The notes: a model not told the origin generated them from the sequence alone. A DNA stretch of 36,924 nucleotides from Bacteroidales bacterium UBA1756 (GCA_002314795.1 DCHI01000042.1:1-36924); one strand, 5' to 3'. Positions 1 through 9,092 are shown, counted from the stretch's first letter. Program-made: numbers and translations.

Positions 1-53
1 AGTCCAAAGTCTCAAGTCCAAAGTCCAAAGTCCAAAGTCTCAAGTCCAAAGTC
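1..53. repeat. Tandem heptamer repeat (AGTCCAA / AGTCTCA)
   Basis: Seven consecutive 7-bp units can be read from base 1, alternating between AGTCCAA and AGTCTCA, followed by a partial unit. The array runs into the stop codon of the sulfatase gene that ends at 52, so that TGA stop is formed by repeat sequence. The array starts at the window edge and is probably longer. It has no spacers, so it is not a CRISPR array. Its period and AGT phase match the second array at 34533-34646. Confidence 0.9.
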
Positions 54-1983
54 AGATACTATTGTCCAACAAGCCATTGTTGAATCTTTGGATGACGGCT
101 TTTAAGAGTTTTTCAGACGAAGCCAACCCCGGGACACTTTTCGGATTGACCTCTTTGTATCCGTTGGTGGCATCGTACACGTGCGTGATGACATTTCCGT
201 CAAATTCAATGAGATAGTTGTCAATGTAGAGTTCGTAACTGCCGGAAAGGTAGTTGATGGCAAAATGGGGCGCACTTTTGTCAAAGGCACTGTGTCCGAA
301 AGAGGAGAAATCTGCCGAAAATCCGCAATAGTCAATAATACTCGGCATAATGTCAACCTGTTGCACAATTTGGTTGGAGCGGTAGGAAGTATCTGCTTTT
401 GGATAGAAGAAAATCATAGGAACGGAATACCTGTGTGCGAAATAGTCAACGTCTGTGGCACCGTGAAAGTTAGTGTGGTCAGCCGTGATGACAAACAACG
501 TATTCGGGTACCAATATGTTTTTTTGGCTCGTGCAAAAAATTGACGTAGCGCTTCGTCCGTGTAAGCCACACAATGTTGCATCGGAATTTCTCCCTTGGG
601 AAGAACGTTGTCGTAATCTTTGGGAACCTTGAACGGGTGGTGTGACGAAAGGGTGAAAATGGTGGCAAAAAACGGATCCGCACATCCCGACAGTTTGTTT
701 GCAACATATTGTAAATAAGGTACGTCCGAAATCCCCCACGTTCCGTCGTAGTCTTCGTCCAATCGTGACGGATCGTACTCGTCCATCCCAAAATATTGAT
801 CGATACCGTTCATTTTGCAGAAGCGGTCGAAGCCCATCGTTCCGTTCTGACCTCCGTGGAAGAACATCGTCCGCATATTGTACGGTTTCAGTGCGGGGAT
901 GGCATATTGTATATTGTAAGCCGCGTAGCGCGACTGTGAAAAGGGTTTTTCCATCAATGAAGGAATGCCACCCAATATGGACGAAAGGGCTTCGATGGAC
1001 TGCTGCCCGTTGGCATAACCTCTGAAGACAATGGATTGCTGCGCCAATGAGTCCAAAAACGGAGTGAAACCGGCCAACGGTTTCGGTTCGTCGGCCAAAT
1101 ATTCTGAATATTCCGACGAGATTCCCTCTAAAATGATGAGAACCACGTTGATAGGATGGGAATAATTGTTGACAATGCCGTTGTGATAGGGGAAATTGGT
1201 CGCTCCGATGAACGTATTTTTTTCTGTAAAATGTCTTTGGGTTGAAAATATGGACTTGCCTTCTTCGTCAGTGAAATAGTGCATTCTTTTGAGCCCGTGC
1301 GAATCCAAAGTGGTTATCAAAGAGTAGGGGGAATTGAGCACTAAGGCGGCATTTTCAACACCGGCGGCACTGCTGGCAAAAGAGATATTGAGAGGCCGCA
1401 GCTGCCACCCGCCGCGAGCACCAGTGAAAATCAGGAACAAACAGCAAAGACGCAAGACGATGTGCTTCCACCATCCCGCCATTCTCCCGTAGTCGGTCTT
1501 TTCCGTCAGCCACGCCGACAGCAGTAGCAAGCCAATCAAAGCCAACCAGATGACCGCAACGTACCAGAAATCCTTGATGAACACGGGAATCAGCTGGCCG
1601 ATATTGTTCGTTTCTCCAACAAAAGAAAAAATATCCCCGGTCATCCGTCGCATCGAATAGGGATAGTAGCAAGTGTCTATCAGATTGGTTAGCAATGCGA
1701 TGGCATTAACTACGATATAATAGACATTGCCTATTTTTCTAAAAATCTTGCTTTCAACAAAACGGAAGGGGAGAAGCAGACAGACAAAATAGATGCTGTT
1801 GAGCAGACAGATAGCGGCCGTGTCAAAGCGAAGTCCTTCCCAAAATATTTCGGAGCTGAATGTTTCAAACTCTCCGATATTGAACCAATAGAAGATGAAT
1901 CGAGTGAGGAGAAACAGAAGCAAAAGTGTCGCAAAGCGGGCGAACAGGACGACGAGCGGGGAAGTTGGCGGATAACGTTTCAT
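52..1983 (-). CDS. LtaS-like membrane sulfatase (phosphoglycerol transferase family)
   Basis: This 643-residue protein has about five hydrophobic segments in its first 190 residues and a large extracytoplasmic sulfatase/alkaline-phosphatase-fold domain from about residue 278. That is the layout of lipoteichoic acid synthase-type enzymes, which in Gram-negatives move phosphoglycerol or phosphoethanolamine groups onto envelope glycans. Visible motifs are VLIILEG with a metal-binding Glu at 286, the nucleophile region GQQSIEA with Ser329 where LtaS uses Thr, FFHGGQNG, SSHHPF, and FVITADHT near the C-terminus. The ATG overlaps the TGA of the upstream gene (ATGA, 1980-1983), so translation is probably coupled. 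It is the last gene of the rnfBC operon. The true substrate is unknown; 'sulfatase' is only the fold name. Confidence 0.85.
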   Translation of the reverse strand: MKRYPPTSPLVVLFARFATLLLLFLLTRFIFYWFNIGEFETFSSEIFWEGLRFDTAAICLLNSIYFVCLLLPFRFVESKIFRKIGNVYYIVVNAIALLTNLIDTCYYPYSMRRMTGDIFSFVGETNNIGQLIPVFIKDFWYVAVIWLALIGLLLLSAWLTEKTDYGRMAGWWKHIVLRLCCLFLIFTGARGGWQLRPLNISFASSAAGVENAALVLNSPYSLITTLDSHGLKRMHYFTDEEGKSIFSTQRHFTEKNTFIGATNFPYHNGIVNNYSHPINVVLIILEGISSEYSEYLADEPKPLAGFTPFLDSLAQQSIVFRGYANGQQSIEALSSILGGIPSLMEKPFSQSRYAAYNIQYAIPALKPYNMRTMFFHGGQNGTMGFDRFCKMNGIDQYFGMDEYDPSRLDEDYDGTWGISDVPYLQYVANKLSGCADPFFATIFTLSSHHPFKVPKDYDNVLPKGEIPMQHCVAYTDEALRQFFARAKKTYWYPNTLFVITADHTNFHGATDVDYFAHRYSVPMIFFYPKADTSYRSNQIVQQVDIMPSIIDYCGFSADFSSFGHSAFDKSAPHFAINYLSGSYELYIDNYLIEFDGNVITHVYDATNGYKEVNPKSVPGLASSEKLLKAVIQRFNNGLLDNSI

Positions 1984-3236
1984 CTTTTAAAAATGCGAGA
2001 AAAAAAGTTTGTCGATATCTTTTCGTAAACGAGGCGGACGCGGGCATCGGCTGGAAAACATTGGCACGCTTCCAAATCAATGGCCTCTTTCAGTTTCGCT
2101 TTGGCCGTTTTTTTGTCCTTGAGGTAGAGACAATAAAGGGCGTCGGTGAGAAGTTGCTGATATTTTGAATGTTGTAAAGAATCGTATGGAATGGGCTCGG
2201 GCAGAGTCACTAATAATGTGTCCGATTGCACGGTGTCCAGACTCGTTATCGTCATTTCTTGAATGGCAGAAGACGGCTCCGGTTCTATTGCCGGCTCGGG
2301 CAGCAGTCTGGAGCGTTCGCGTTCCACCAACTCCTTGAACTGTACAAATTCTTCGGATGGTTCAATCATATCGGCGTTGGCTTCGAAATATTCTGTCGCA
2401 TAATCCAAGAATTTGTACGTCATTTCGTAGTTTCTCTTTTTCCAAGCCACTTTTGCAATGGTTAGATACGATTCGTAAACGCCTGTCTTTGAACGTATTA
2501 TTCCGTGATAATAGTCATCATTACAGTACGCGGAAGGCATATCGTGGCAGAAGGATTCCAAAGTTAAAAAGACGGGTAACGCATCGGCCTCGTGACCTGC
2601 TTTCACGAGTGAGTCGCCTGTTGTGAACAGTTTGTCGTAGAAGGCCGCGGTAAAATCCGACAGCTCGTTTTCGTGCTCACGGCTTAACGGAGCCTCATTG
2701 TACAAGGTGTGAATGCGTTCGATGCATTCGTCGTAGTCGCCGGCAGCAAACAGAATCCGCGCTTTCATAATGAGTGCGTCAGTATTTAAGCGGTTGAATT
2801 CCAATGATCTATCCAAAAAATATTCGGCAAGATTCGTATCGAAATGGTGCAGTTCATCAACCGCTTGCAAATAAAAAATGGTATCAACCCGCTGTTTCTG
2901 TATTTCCAACGTGTCTTTCAGCCGTTCAAGTCGTTGCTGCAAACGCTGATATTGATGTTTGGTCTCGTAAAAATCGATTTCTTCACAAAGATGCAAATTG
3001 GGCAAATAGATGGAGTCGTACTCACGGAGTTGCTCCAGCATTTCATTCACAAAAAGATAGTGAAGTGTAATTCTTTCCGGATCGCTCGTCGTTATCTTGT
3101 CTGCCTTGCGTTCAATGTTAGGCAAAAACTGTGCCGCCTGCTCGCAACTAATAGCGTTTTGCGCTTGCAGTGAGGTATAGAATCCGAGGAGAACAGTTAA
3201 GAGAAATAATGTGTAAAGTTCTTTCTTGCAAGACAT
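1980..3236 (-). CDS. Secreted TPR-like protein of unknown function
   Basis: This 418-residue protein begins with a clear Sec signal peptide (hydrophobic stretch at 7-22, then LQAQ, a likely signal peptidase I site). The rest is mainly helical and Glu/Tyr/Leu rich. The segment around 140-180 resembles tetratricopeptide repeats, with an alanine-rich helix and the pattern AGDYDECIERI. A Pro/Glu-rich linker near 310-330 precedes a shorter helical C-terminal part. I do not recognise a named family. Its ATG overlaps by one base the stop of the upstream thioredoxin gene (TAATG), and its own TGA overlaps the start of the sulfatase gene. The three genes are therefore translationally linked, which suggests a periplasmic envelope role. 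Confidence 0.8.
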   Translation of the reverse strand: MSCKKELYTLFLLTVLLGFYTSLQAQNAISCEQAAQFLPNIERKADKITTSDPERITLHYLFVNEMLEQLREYDSIYLPNLHLCEEIDFYETKHQYQRLQQRLERLKDTLEIQKQRVDTIFYLQAVDELHHFDTNLAEYFLDRSLEFNRLNTDALIMKARILFAAGDYDECIERIHTLYNEAPLSREHENELSDFTAAFYDKLFTTGDSLVKAGHEADALPVFLTLESFCHDMPSAYCNDDYYHGIIRSKTGVYESYLTIAKVAWKKRNYEMTYKFLDYATEYFEANADMIEPSEEFVQFKELVERERSRLLPEPAIEPEPSSAIQEMTITSLDTVQSDTLLVTLPEPIPYDSLQHSKYQQLLTDALYCLYLKDKKTAKAKLKEAIDLEACQCFPADARVRLVYEKISTNFFSRIFKR

Positions 3237-3787
3237 TACTTTAGTAAGGAATCTTCAATAATCTTTTTGATTTCCTCTTTTTTCAGAGCGCCCACCGTCG
3301 CCGTAGGTTGTGCGTTTGGCTTCAAATATAATAACGTAGGAATGCTTTCTACGCCAAAAGCAGAAGCCACTTCGGGACATTTGTCAATGTTGACTTTGTA
3401 GATGATGATTTTCCCTTCGTATTCTTTTGCTAACTCCACGAGAAAAGGAGCAATTCCACGGCACGGTCCGCACCAGTCTGCGTAAAAATCCACAATCGCC
3501 GGAAGTTTTCCTTTGTACTGAAACCCTTTCGGATTGTTGATGTCGCAAACTTTTTCGACAAATTGCTCGGTAGTAAGAACTTGCACGGTAGAAATGACTT
3601 TTTCGTCATTGTCCGCCTGCTTTGTTACGGATGCTGTAGTTCCATTTCCGTTGAGAAGCGTAGCCGGAACATCGGTGGTATTTGTGGTGCTGTCAGTAGA
3701 AACGGACTCATCATTGCTTGATGAACCACAGGCAACGAAAGCGATAGTTGCGATAGAAAAAAGAAGATAATGGAAAAGTCTTTTCAT
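3236..3787 (-). CDS. Thioredoxin-fold lipoprotein
   Basis: The protein has 183 residues from the start chosen here (ATG at 3787-3785). The N-terminus MKRLFHYLLFSIATIAFVAC is a lipoprotein signal with the lipidated Cys at residue 20, followed by a Ser/Thr/Asn-rich tether of about 40 residues. The thioredoxin domain holds FYADWCGPC (active-site WCGPC at 105-109) and the cis-proline motif SIPT (Pro150). It should act as a membrane-anchored, periplasm-facing thiol-disulfide oxidoreductase. A longer reading frame opens at 3820, but it would overlap rnfC and place 11 polar residues before the signal peptide. The chosen start lies 7 bases after the rnfC stop, so it is co-transcribed with rnfBC. The redox partner is not evident. 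Confidence 0.9.
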   Translation of the reverse strand: MKRLFHYLLFSIATIAFVACGSSSNDESVSTDSTTNTTDVPATLLNGNGTTASVTKQADNDEKVISTVQVLTTEQFVEKVCDINNPKGFQYKGKLPAIVDFYADWCGPCRGIAPFLVELAKEYEGKIIIYKVNIDKCPEVASAFGVESIPTLLYLKPNAQPTATVGALKKEEIKKIIEDSLLK

Positions 3788-3794
3788 AAAAAGT

Positions 3795-5222
3795 CTATTT
3801 TTTAGCGGCGGCGCGGGCACGAATCATTGCGCCGGTTTTGTTCTTTCCAACACGGACGAAGTCGAGGATGGGACGGTTTGCGGGGCAGGAGAACTGGCAG
3901 CAACCGCATTCGATGCAGTTCATTATGCCGAATTTTTCGCAATCTTCAAAACGGCTCATTTCAGAGAATGCGTGAAGACGGAACGGTTCCAATCCCATCG
4001 GGCACGCATCAATGCACTTGCCGCAACGGAGGCAGTTGGAAACTTCGCCACGATGTGCCTCTTTGTCACTGATGAACAACAGACTGGACATACCTTTGCC
4101 GGCATACGCATCCATATTGGCGACGGAGCGGCCCATCATAGGACCGCCGGCAATGATTTTCGCTGTATCATCGGGAATCCCGACAGCGTCCATAATGGAC
4201 TTGATAGGTGTTCCCAAACGAATACGGAAATTCTTGCACTCTTCTGCCGGAACCGATTTCCCGGAAACCGTCGTGTAGGCCTGAATGATGGGTTTGTTTT
4301 TTTGAACGGCTTGATAAAGCACGTACATCGTCGTGATATTGTTCACGATACAGCCAACGGCTATCGGCAGAGCCCCATTGGGAACACTTCTTCCGGTGAT
4401 TGCTTTAATCAACTGTTTTTCAGCACCTTGTGGATATTTGATGCGAAGCGGTTGGACAGTGATTTTTGGATGTCCTTTGGTAGCTGCTACCAATTTTGCG
4501 ATAGCGTTTGGTTTGTTGTCTTCGATACCGATGATGGCCTTGTCGGCTCCGGACGCAATCAGCGCGATTTCAATACCGATGATGCACTGTTCGGTTCTTT
4601 CAAGAACGACGCGGTTGTCGGTAGAAATGTATGGCTCGCATTCGGCGGCATTGATGATAAGGTACTCGCATTTTTGATCCGGACGCAGCATATATTTGAT
4701 ATGTGTCGGGAAGCAGGCGCCGCCGAGTCCGACGATGCCTCTGTCTTTCATACGGGCGATGATTTCCTCTTTGTTTAACTTGATGTCGCGGATGATATCT
4801 TCCGATGTATCAATATCTTCCATCCATTCGTCACCTTCGCGGTCAATCACGATAGCCGGTTTTTTATAGCCCATAACATCGGCAATCATATCGATGCGGT
4901 TGACGGTTCCGGAGATAGGGGAGTGGATGTTCGCGCTGACGAAACCATTGGCTTCGCCCACAAGCTGCCCCACTTTCACCTTGTCCCCTTTTTGTACGAC
5001 AGGTGTTGCGGGCGCTCCGAGATGCTGTGTCATATAGACGACGGCTTGGTCCGGAAGAGGGAACGTTTCGACGGCCATTCCGTGGGCAAACTTGTTGGCT
5101 TCAGGATGAACGCCACCTTTGCGGAAGGTTTTCTTTCCGTAGGTTTTGATTTCCTTTTTGATTTCTTTGGATATTTCGTGGGTCAGCTCGCTGGCCAACT
5201 CTTTGATTCGTTCGTTACTCAT
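3795..5222 (-). CDS. rnfC: Electron transport complex subunit RnfC
   Basis: This 475-residue protein is the peripheral subunit of the Rnf ferredoxin:NAD+ oxidoreductase, the complex that couples this electron transfer to Na+ or H+ pumping. The N-terminal part carries the RnfC signature KKTFRKGGVHP and a biotinyl/lipoyl-like barrel (VKVGQLVGEANGF...SANIHSPISGTV). The central NuoF-like NADH/FMN domain includes GLGGACFPTHIK. Two ferredoxin-type [4Fe-4S] motifs lie at 397-408 (CLRCGKCIDACP) and 436-447 (CIECGCCQFSCP). The short form ends soon after the second motif, without the long repetitive tail of enterobacterial RnfC. It lies 24 bases downstream of rnfB. The usual next gene, rnfD, is missing; a thioredoxin lipoprotein gene follows instead. 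Confidence 0.96.
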   Translation of the reverse strand: MSNERIKELASELTHEISKEIKKEIKTYGKKTFRKGGVHPEANKFAHGMAVETFPLPDQAVVYMTQHLGAPATPVVQKGDKVKVGQLVGEANGFVSANIHSPISGTVNRIDMIADVMGYKKPAIVIDREGDEWMEDIDTSEDIIRDIKLNKEEIIARMKDRGIVGLGGACFPTHIKYMLRPDQKCEYLIINAAECEPYISTDNRVVLERTEQCIIGIEIALIASGADKAIIGIEDNKPNAIAKLVAATKGHPKITVQPLRIKYPQGAEKQLIKAITGRSVPNGALPIAVGCIVNNITTMYVLYQAVQKNKPIIQAYTTVSGKSVPAEECKNFRIRLGTPIKSIMDAVGIPDDTAKIIAGGPMMGRSVANMDAYAGKGMSSLLFISDKEAHRGEVSNCLRCGKCIDACPMGLEPFRLHAFSEMSRFEDCEKFGIMNCIECGCCQFSCPANRPILDFVRVGKNKTGAMIRARAAAKK

Positions 5223-5246
5223 TGTAAACGTTTTGAAATTATGATG

Positions 5247-6110
5247 TTAGATGGTTGGGGTTTCGGGTTTCGGGGCGGGAAAGTTGACAGCAACGATGGC
5301 CTGCTTCGGACATTCTGCCACACATTTGCGGCACATCTTGCATTTGGTGTAATCGATGTAGGCCAGATTGTTTTCGACCGTGATGGCTTCGAACGGGCAC
5401 GCCTTCGCGCACTTTCCGCAGCCGATGCACGCGGTTTTGCAGTTTTTCATTGCAACCGCACCTTTTTCCTGATTGCGGCACGAAACGTAAACGCGGCGTC
5501 CTTTCGGCCCCTTGTTGCGTATTTCGATAATGCTTCTGGGACAGTTCTTCGCACAAACGCCGCAGCCGACGCACTTCTCTTCGTCAACAGCCGGCAACTT
5601 GGTCTCCGGATTGATGTGGATGGCGTCGAAACTGCAAGCCCGCTCACAGTCACCGCAACCGAGACATCCGTTGGGACAGTAACTTTCCCCGACGAAAAGG
5701 TTGTTGGCAAATGCACAAGAAAAAGCGGCGTCGTATTGCACTTTCGCGGGTGCGTTTTCGCAATTTCCCTGGCAACGGACCACCGCAACTTTTGGCTCCA
5801 TATTCCCGACTTCAATGCCCATCAGTTCGGCAATTTTCATATTGTTCTCTTTAGTATTGCTGGGACAGGTGCAACCTTCCATCGTGCCTTTCGCGACAAT
5901 CGTTTCGGCCAAATTGCGACAGCCGGCGAAACCGCACCCGCCACAATTTGCCCCCGGAAGAAATTCCGCGACCTGGTCAATGCGAGGATCTTCTTCTACG
6001 TGAAACTTTTTGGAAATGAAAAATAAGACTACTGCCGCTATGATTCCAATGGCGGCTAAAATTCCAACGGCCTTCCAAATCAGCGCCGTACTTAATAGAA
6101 TAATCATCAT
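5247..6110 (-). CDS. rnfB: Electron transport complex subunit RnfB
   Basis: RnfB passes electrons from ferredoxin into the Rnf complex. The 287-residue product has an N-terminal membrane anchor (about 8-32) and then the FeS domain with Cys56, Cys59, Cys64 and Cys80 (GANCGGCGFAGC). Four ferredoxin CxxCxxCxxxC stretches follow, with first cysteines near 149, 180, 228 and 257. This is the long, multi-cluster RnfB known from Bacteroidota and clostridia, not the short enterobacterial one. Two adjacent Met codons compete for the start; the first (6110) is used here. It is the first gene of the minus-strand operon and is divergent from parC, with a TATTTTTG box at 6141-6134 upstream. Confidence 0.96.
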   Translation of the reverse strand: MMIILLSTALIWKAVGILAAIGIIAAVVLFFISKKFHVEEDPRIDQVAEFLPGANCGGCGFAGCRNLAETIVAKGTMEGCTCPSNTKENNMKIAELMGIEVGNMEPKVAVVRCQGNCENAPAKVQYDAAFSCAFANNLFVGESYCPNGCLGCGDCERACSFDAIHINPETKLPAVDEEKCVGCGVCAKNCPRSIIEIRNKGPKGRRVYVSCRNQEKGAVAMKNCKTACIGCGKCAKACPFEAITVENNLAYIDYTKCKMCRKCVAECPKQAIVAVNFPAPKPETPTI

Positions 6111-6133
6111 TGTATGGTTAAATTTTGGGAACG

Positions 6134-6141
6134 CAAAAATA
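6134..6141 (-). promoter_or_regulatory. Putative -7 box of the rnfB operon
   Basis: On the minus strand this reads TATTTTTG and fits the Bacteroidota -7 consensus TAnnTTTG. It lies 23 bases before the rnfB ATG. I could not find a convincing -33 TTTG at the usual 19-21 base spacing. Confidence 0.5.
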
Positions 6142-6242
6142 CTATTATTTTCCTTTGTTGTTATTTTCTCAATGAAATTTTATTAAAGTTTTTATATTGA
6201 TAAATTCCTTGACTTCGGACGAATGCTTTCACGATTTTAACG

Positions 6243-6250
6243 TACCTTTG
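6243..6250 (+). promoter_or_regulatory. Putative -7 box of parC
   Basis: TACCTTTG matches the Bacteroidota TAnnTTTG -7 element, 22 bases before the parC ATG at 6273. The 162-base rnfB/parC intergenic region (6111-6272) contains only these two divergent promoter-like boxes and AT-rich sequence. Confidence 0.6.
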
Positions 6251-6272
6251 CCGCTCATTTGAGTTAATACGT

Positions 6273-9032
6273 ATGGATGACGATAAGAATTTAAATCAAG
6301 AAGTAGAAAATATTGATAACGTGGAAGATAACGATTCGGTGTCTTCTGATTCCATTTCAGAAAGTACGGATGCCAATTTGCAAAACGTCGTGTATGTCCA
6401 GTCGATGTTTGAAAACTGGTACCTCGATTATGCCTCTTATACGATTTTGGACCGCGCCCTTCCGGACGTGGCCGACGGATTGAAGCCGGTTCAACGCCGC
6501 ATTCTTCACTCGATGTCGGAGCTGGAGGACGGCCGTTACAACAAAGTGGCCAACATCGTGGGCAATACGATGAAGTACCATCCCCACGGCGACGCCTCCA
6601 TCGCCGATGCCATTGTGCAACTCGGGCAGAAGGAAATCACCATCGACCCGCAAGGAAACTGGGGTAACATCTTCACCGGCGACCCCGCCGCTGCCTCCCG
6701 TTACATCGAAGCCCGTTTGACAAAGTTCGCCCTCGAGGTCGTTTTCGACTCCAAAATCACCCAGTGGAAACTTTCTTACGATGGCCGAAACAAAGAACCC
6801 GTCGTGCTCCCCATCCGTTTCCCGCTTCTGCTTGCGCAGGGCGTCAAGGGAATTGCAACCGGTATGGCCACCCTCATTCTTCCCCACAATTTCAACGAAC
6901 TTATTGACGCATCCATCGCCGTCCTTGAAAATCGTCCGTTCCAACTCTACCCCGATTTCCCGACCGGCGGCTCCATCGATGTCAGCAAGTACAATGACGG
7001 CTTGCTCGGTGGTAAAATCATCAACCGCGCCAAGATTTCTATTCAGGATAATAGAACGTTGGTAATCACCGAAATACCGTTCGGAGAAAATACCATCGAC
7101 CTCATTCAAGGTTCCATTTCCACTGCCATCGAACGCGGCAAACTGAAAATCCGGAAAATTGACGACAATACTGCCAAAACGGTGGAAATCGTGCTGCACC
7201 TTCAGCCCGGTACATCGCCCGACCAAACCATTGACGCGCTCTATGCGTTCACCGATTGCCAGAAATCCATCAGCCCCAATCCGTGGGTGATTTACAACGG
7301 AAAACCGGTGATGCTTTCCGTCAGCGACATTTTGAAAATCAATACGCAGAATACCCTCGAGCTCTTAAAGCAAGAGTTGCAGATTTTCTTGCAAGAACTT
7401 GAAAACCAATGGCATTGGGCTTCCTTGGAAAAGATTTTCTTTGAAAAGAGAATTTACAAAGAATTGGAAAAGGATACCGACACGTGGGAAACGCAAATCG
7501 CCAACATCAAGACGGCGTTCATCCCGTATCAACCGCTTTTCAAAATGGAAATTACGCACGAACAGATTCTTAAATTGTGTGAAAAGCCCGTTCGTAAAAT
7601 TTCTAAATTCGATATTAAAAAAGCCGAGGAATTTATTGCCAATGTGGAGGCGCAAATTGAGGAAACGCAAAACCACTTGGAACACATCGTTGACTTTACC
7701 ATCAACTATTTCAGACAATTAAAGAAAAAGTACGGCAAGGGACGCGAACGCAAAACCGAAATCAAGAACTTCGACTCCATCGATGCCGTCCATATCGCCG
7801 TCGCCAATCAGAAACTGTATGTCAACAAGGCAGAAGGTTTTATCGGGACATCCTTGAAAAAGGACGAAAACGTGGAATTTGCTTGCGAATGTTCCGACAT
7901 CGACGATGTGGTCGTCTTCTTTCAAAATGGCAAATTCATTGTAACAAAAGTCGTTAACAAACAATTTGTTGGCAAAGACATTCTGCACGTCGAGGTTTTC
8001 AAACGCAATGACGACCGCACCGTTTACAATATGATTTATAGTAAAGGGAAAAATGGAGCGGCTATGGTCAAGCGCTTTTCCATCGGCGGCGTCACCCGCA
8101 ACAAAGAGTACGACCTGACTTCGGGCGAAAAGGGAACCGAAGTACTCTACTTCACCTCCAATTCCAACGGGGAAGCCGAAAAGGTAAAGGTTTATATGAA
8201 ATTGAAGAAGGGACTGAAAAAGAAGGTGTTGGAATTCGATTTCGGAACGTTGGCCATCAAAGGACGTGCCGCCAAGGGAAACATTCTTTCCCGTAATCCG
8301 GTCGCCCGCGTCGAGATGAGCGCCAAGGGTGTTTCCACACTCTCCGCCATCGGCGTTTGGTTCGACGCCACGGTTATGCGTCTTAACAACGATGAACGTG
8401 GCGATTTCTTAGGTCAGTTTAAAAAAGCGGATAAAATCATATCGGTTTATCAATCAGGGAATTATCGTATTACTGGCTACGATTTATCTGTACATTTCGA
8501 CGACGATTTGTCCCTCATTCAGAAATTCAGCGAAAAGAAAATCATCACGGCCATCTACTATAGCAAGTCGGATGACAAATATTTTGTCAAGCGTTTCAAT
8601 CCGCAGTCTTCCGATAAGAAAATCGACTTTATTCCTATGGAAAAAGGCGTCAAGTTGGTGCTGGTTTCGATGGATTATCTGCCGATGTTGGAAGTTAAAT
8701 ATTGCAAAAAAGATCCCAAAGAAATCCTGACGGAAGTCATCAACATTTCGGAATTTGTGGAGGTTCAGGGAATGAAAGCCAAAGGTAAGAAAATCAACCT
8801 CGGCACAGTAAAATCGGTGAAATGGTTGGAGCCGCTTCCGTACGAAGAACCTGAGGAAGAGGAAGTTGAGGAAGAAATTGACGAAGACGAAATCCTCCCT
8901 GGCAGTCTGGAAGAAATCGAGCAGACCGAAGCATTGGAAGCTTTCGACAAAATCGATTCCGAGGAGGCCGATGATCGCACCAATCCGTCTGCCGGTGGGC
9001 AAGGGGAACAATTGGACCTGTTTTCATTTTAG
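6273..9032 (+). CDS. parC: DNA topoisomerase IV subunit A
   Basis: This 919-residue type IIA topoisomerase A subunit decatenates daughter chromosomes together with ParE. The first 37 residues are an acidic Asp/Glu/Ser-rich extension. The breakage-reunion domain follows, with QRRILHSM and the quinolone-pocket segment KYHPHGDASIAD (101-112), where the position matching E. coli GyrA Ser83 is Ala108. The catalytic tyrosine is Tyr144 in AASRYIEARL. A coiled-coil gate lies around 360-490, and the C-terminal beta-pinwheel ends in a very acidic tail. The GyrA-box motif QRRGGKG is not seen, which supports ParC over GyrA. parE is not adjacent. Confidence 0.93.
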   Translation: MDDDKNLNQEVENIDNVEDNDSVSSDSISESTDANLQNVVYVQSMFENWYLDYASYTILDRALPDVADGLKPVQRRILHSMSELEDGRYNKVANIVGNTMKYHPHGDASIADAIVQLGQKEITIDPQGNWGNIFTGDPAAASRYIEARLTKFALEVVFDSKITQWKLSYDGRNKEPVVLPIRFPLLLAQGVKGIATGMATLILPHNFNELIDASIAVLENRPFQLYPDFPTGGSIDVSKYNDGLLGGKIINRAKISIQDNRTLVITEIPFGENTIDLIQGSISTAIERGKLKIRKIDDNTAKTVEIVLHLQPGTSPDQTIDALYAFTDCQKSISPNPWVIYNGKPVMLSVSDILKINTQNTLELLKQELQIFLQELENQWHWASLEKIFFEKRIYKELEKDTDTWETQIANIKTAFIPYQPLFKMEITHEQILKLCEKPVRKISKFDIKKAEEFIANVEAQIEETQNHLEHIVDFTINYFRQLKKKYGKGRERKTEIKNFDSIDAVHIAVANQKLYVNKAEGFIGTSLKKDENVEFACECSDIDDVVVFFQNGKFIVTKVVNKQFVGKDILHVEVFKRNDDRTVYNMIYSKGKNGAAMVKRFSIGGVTRNKEYDLTSGEKGTEVLYFTSNSNGEAEKVKVYMKLKKGLKKKVLEFDFGTLAIKGRAAKGNILSRNPVARVEMSAKGVSTLSAIGVWFDATVMRLNNDERGDFLGQFKKADKIISVYQSGNYRITGYDLSVHFDDDLSLIQKFSEKKIITAIYYSKSDDKYFVKRFNPQSSDKKIDFIPMEKGVKLVLVSMDYLPMLEVKYCKKDPKEILTEVINISEFVEVQGMKAKGKKINLGTVKSVKWLEPLPYEEPEEEEVEEEIDEDEILPGSLEEIEQTEALEAFDKIDSEEADDRTNPSAGGQGEQLDLFSF

Positions 9033-9052
9033 ACTTTGGAGACACTACATAC

Positions 9053-9092
9053 AAAAAAAAACGAGGTGCAAATTATTCAGTCACACCTCGTT
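9053..9092 (-). terminator. Rho-independent terminator of the rubredoxin gene
   Basis: A 9-bp stem (core ACGAGGTG at 9061-9068 with CACCTCGT at 9084-9091, extended by one A-T pair) is followed on the minus strand by a run of eight or more T (the A-run 9053-9060 on the plus strand). It sits 25 bases past the rubredoxin stop and in the convergent gap with parC. It may weakly stop parC transcription as well. Confidence 0.85.

Noticed and set aside
1..53. CRISPR array
   Set aside because: Units are 7 bases with no spacers, and no cas genes are present.
3788..3820. Longer start of the thioredoxin gene (33 extra bases)
   Set aside because: It overlaps rnfC and puts polar residues in front of a perfect lipoprotein signal.
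4923..6026. A 367-codon plus-strand open frame opposite rnfC and rnfB
   Set aside because: It is the complementary-strand shadow of two well-supported ferredoxin-type genes, has odd composition (many Phe, Arg and His) and matches nothing.
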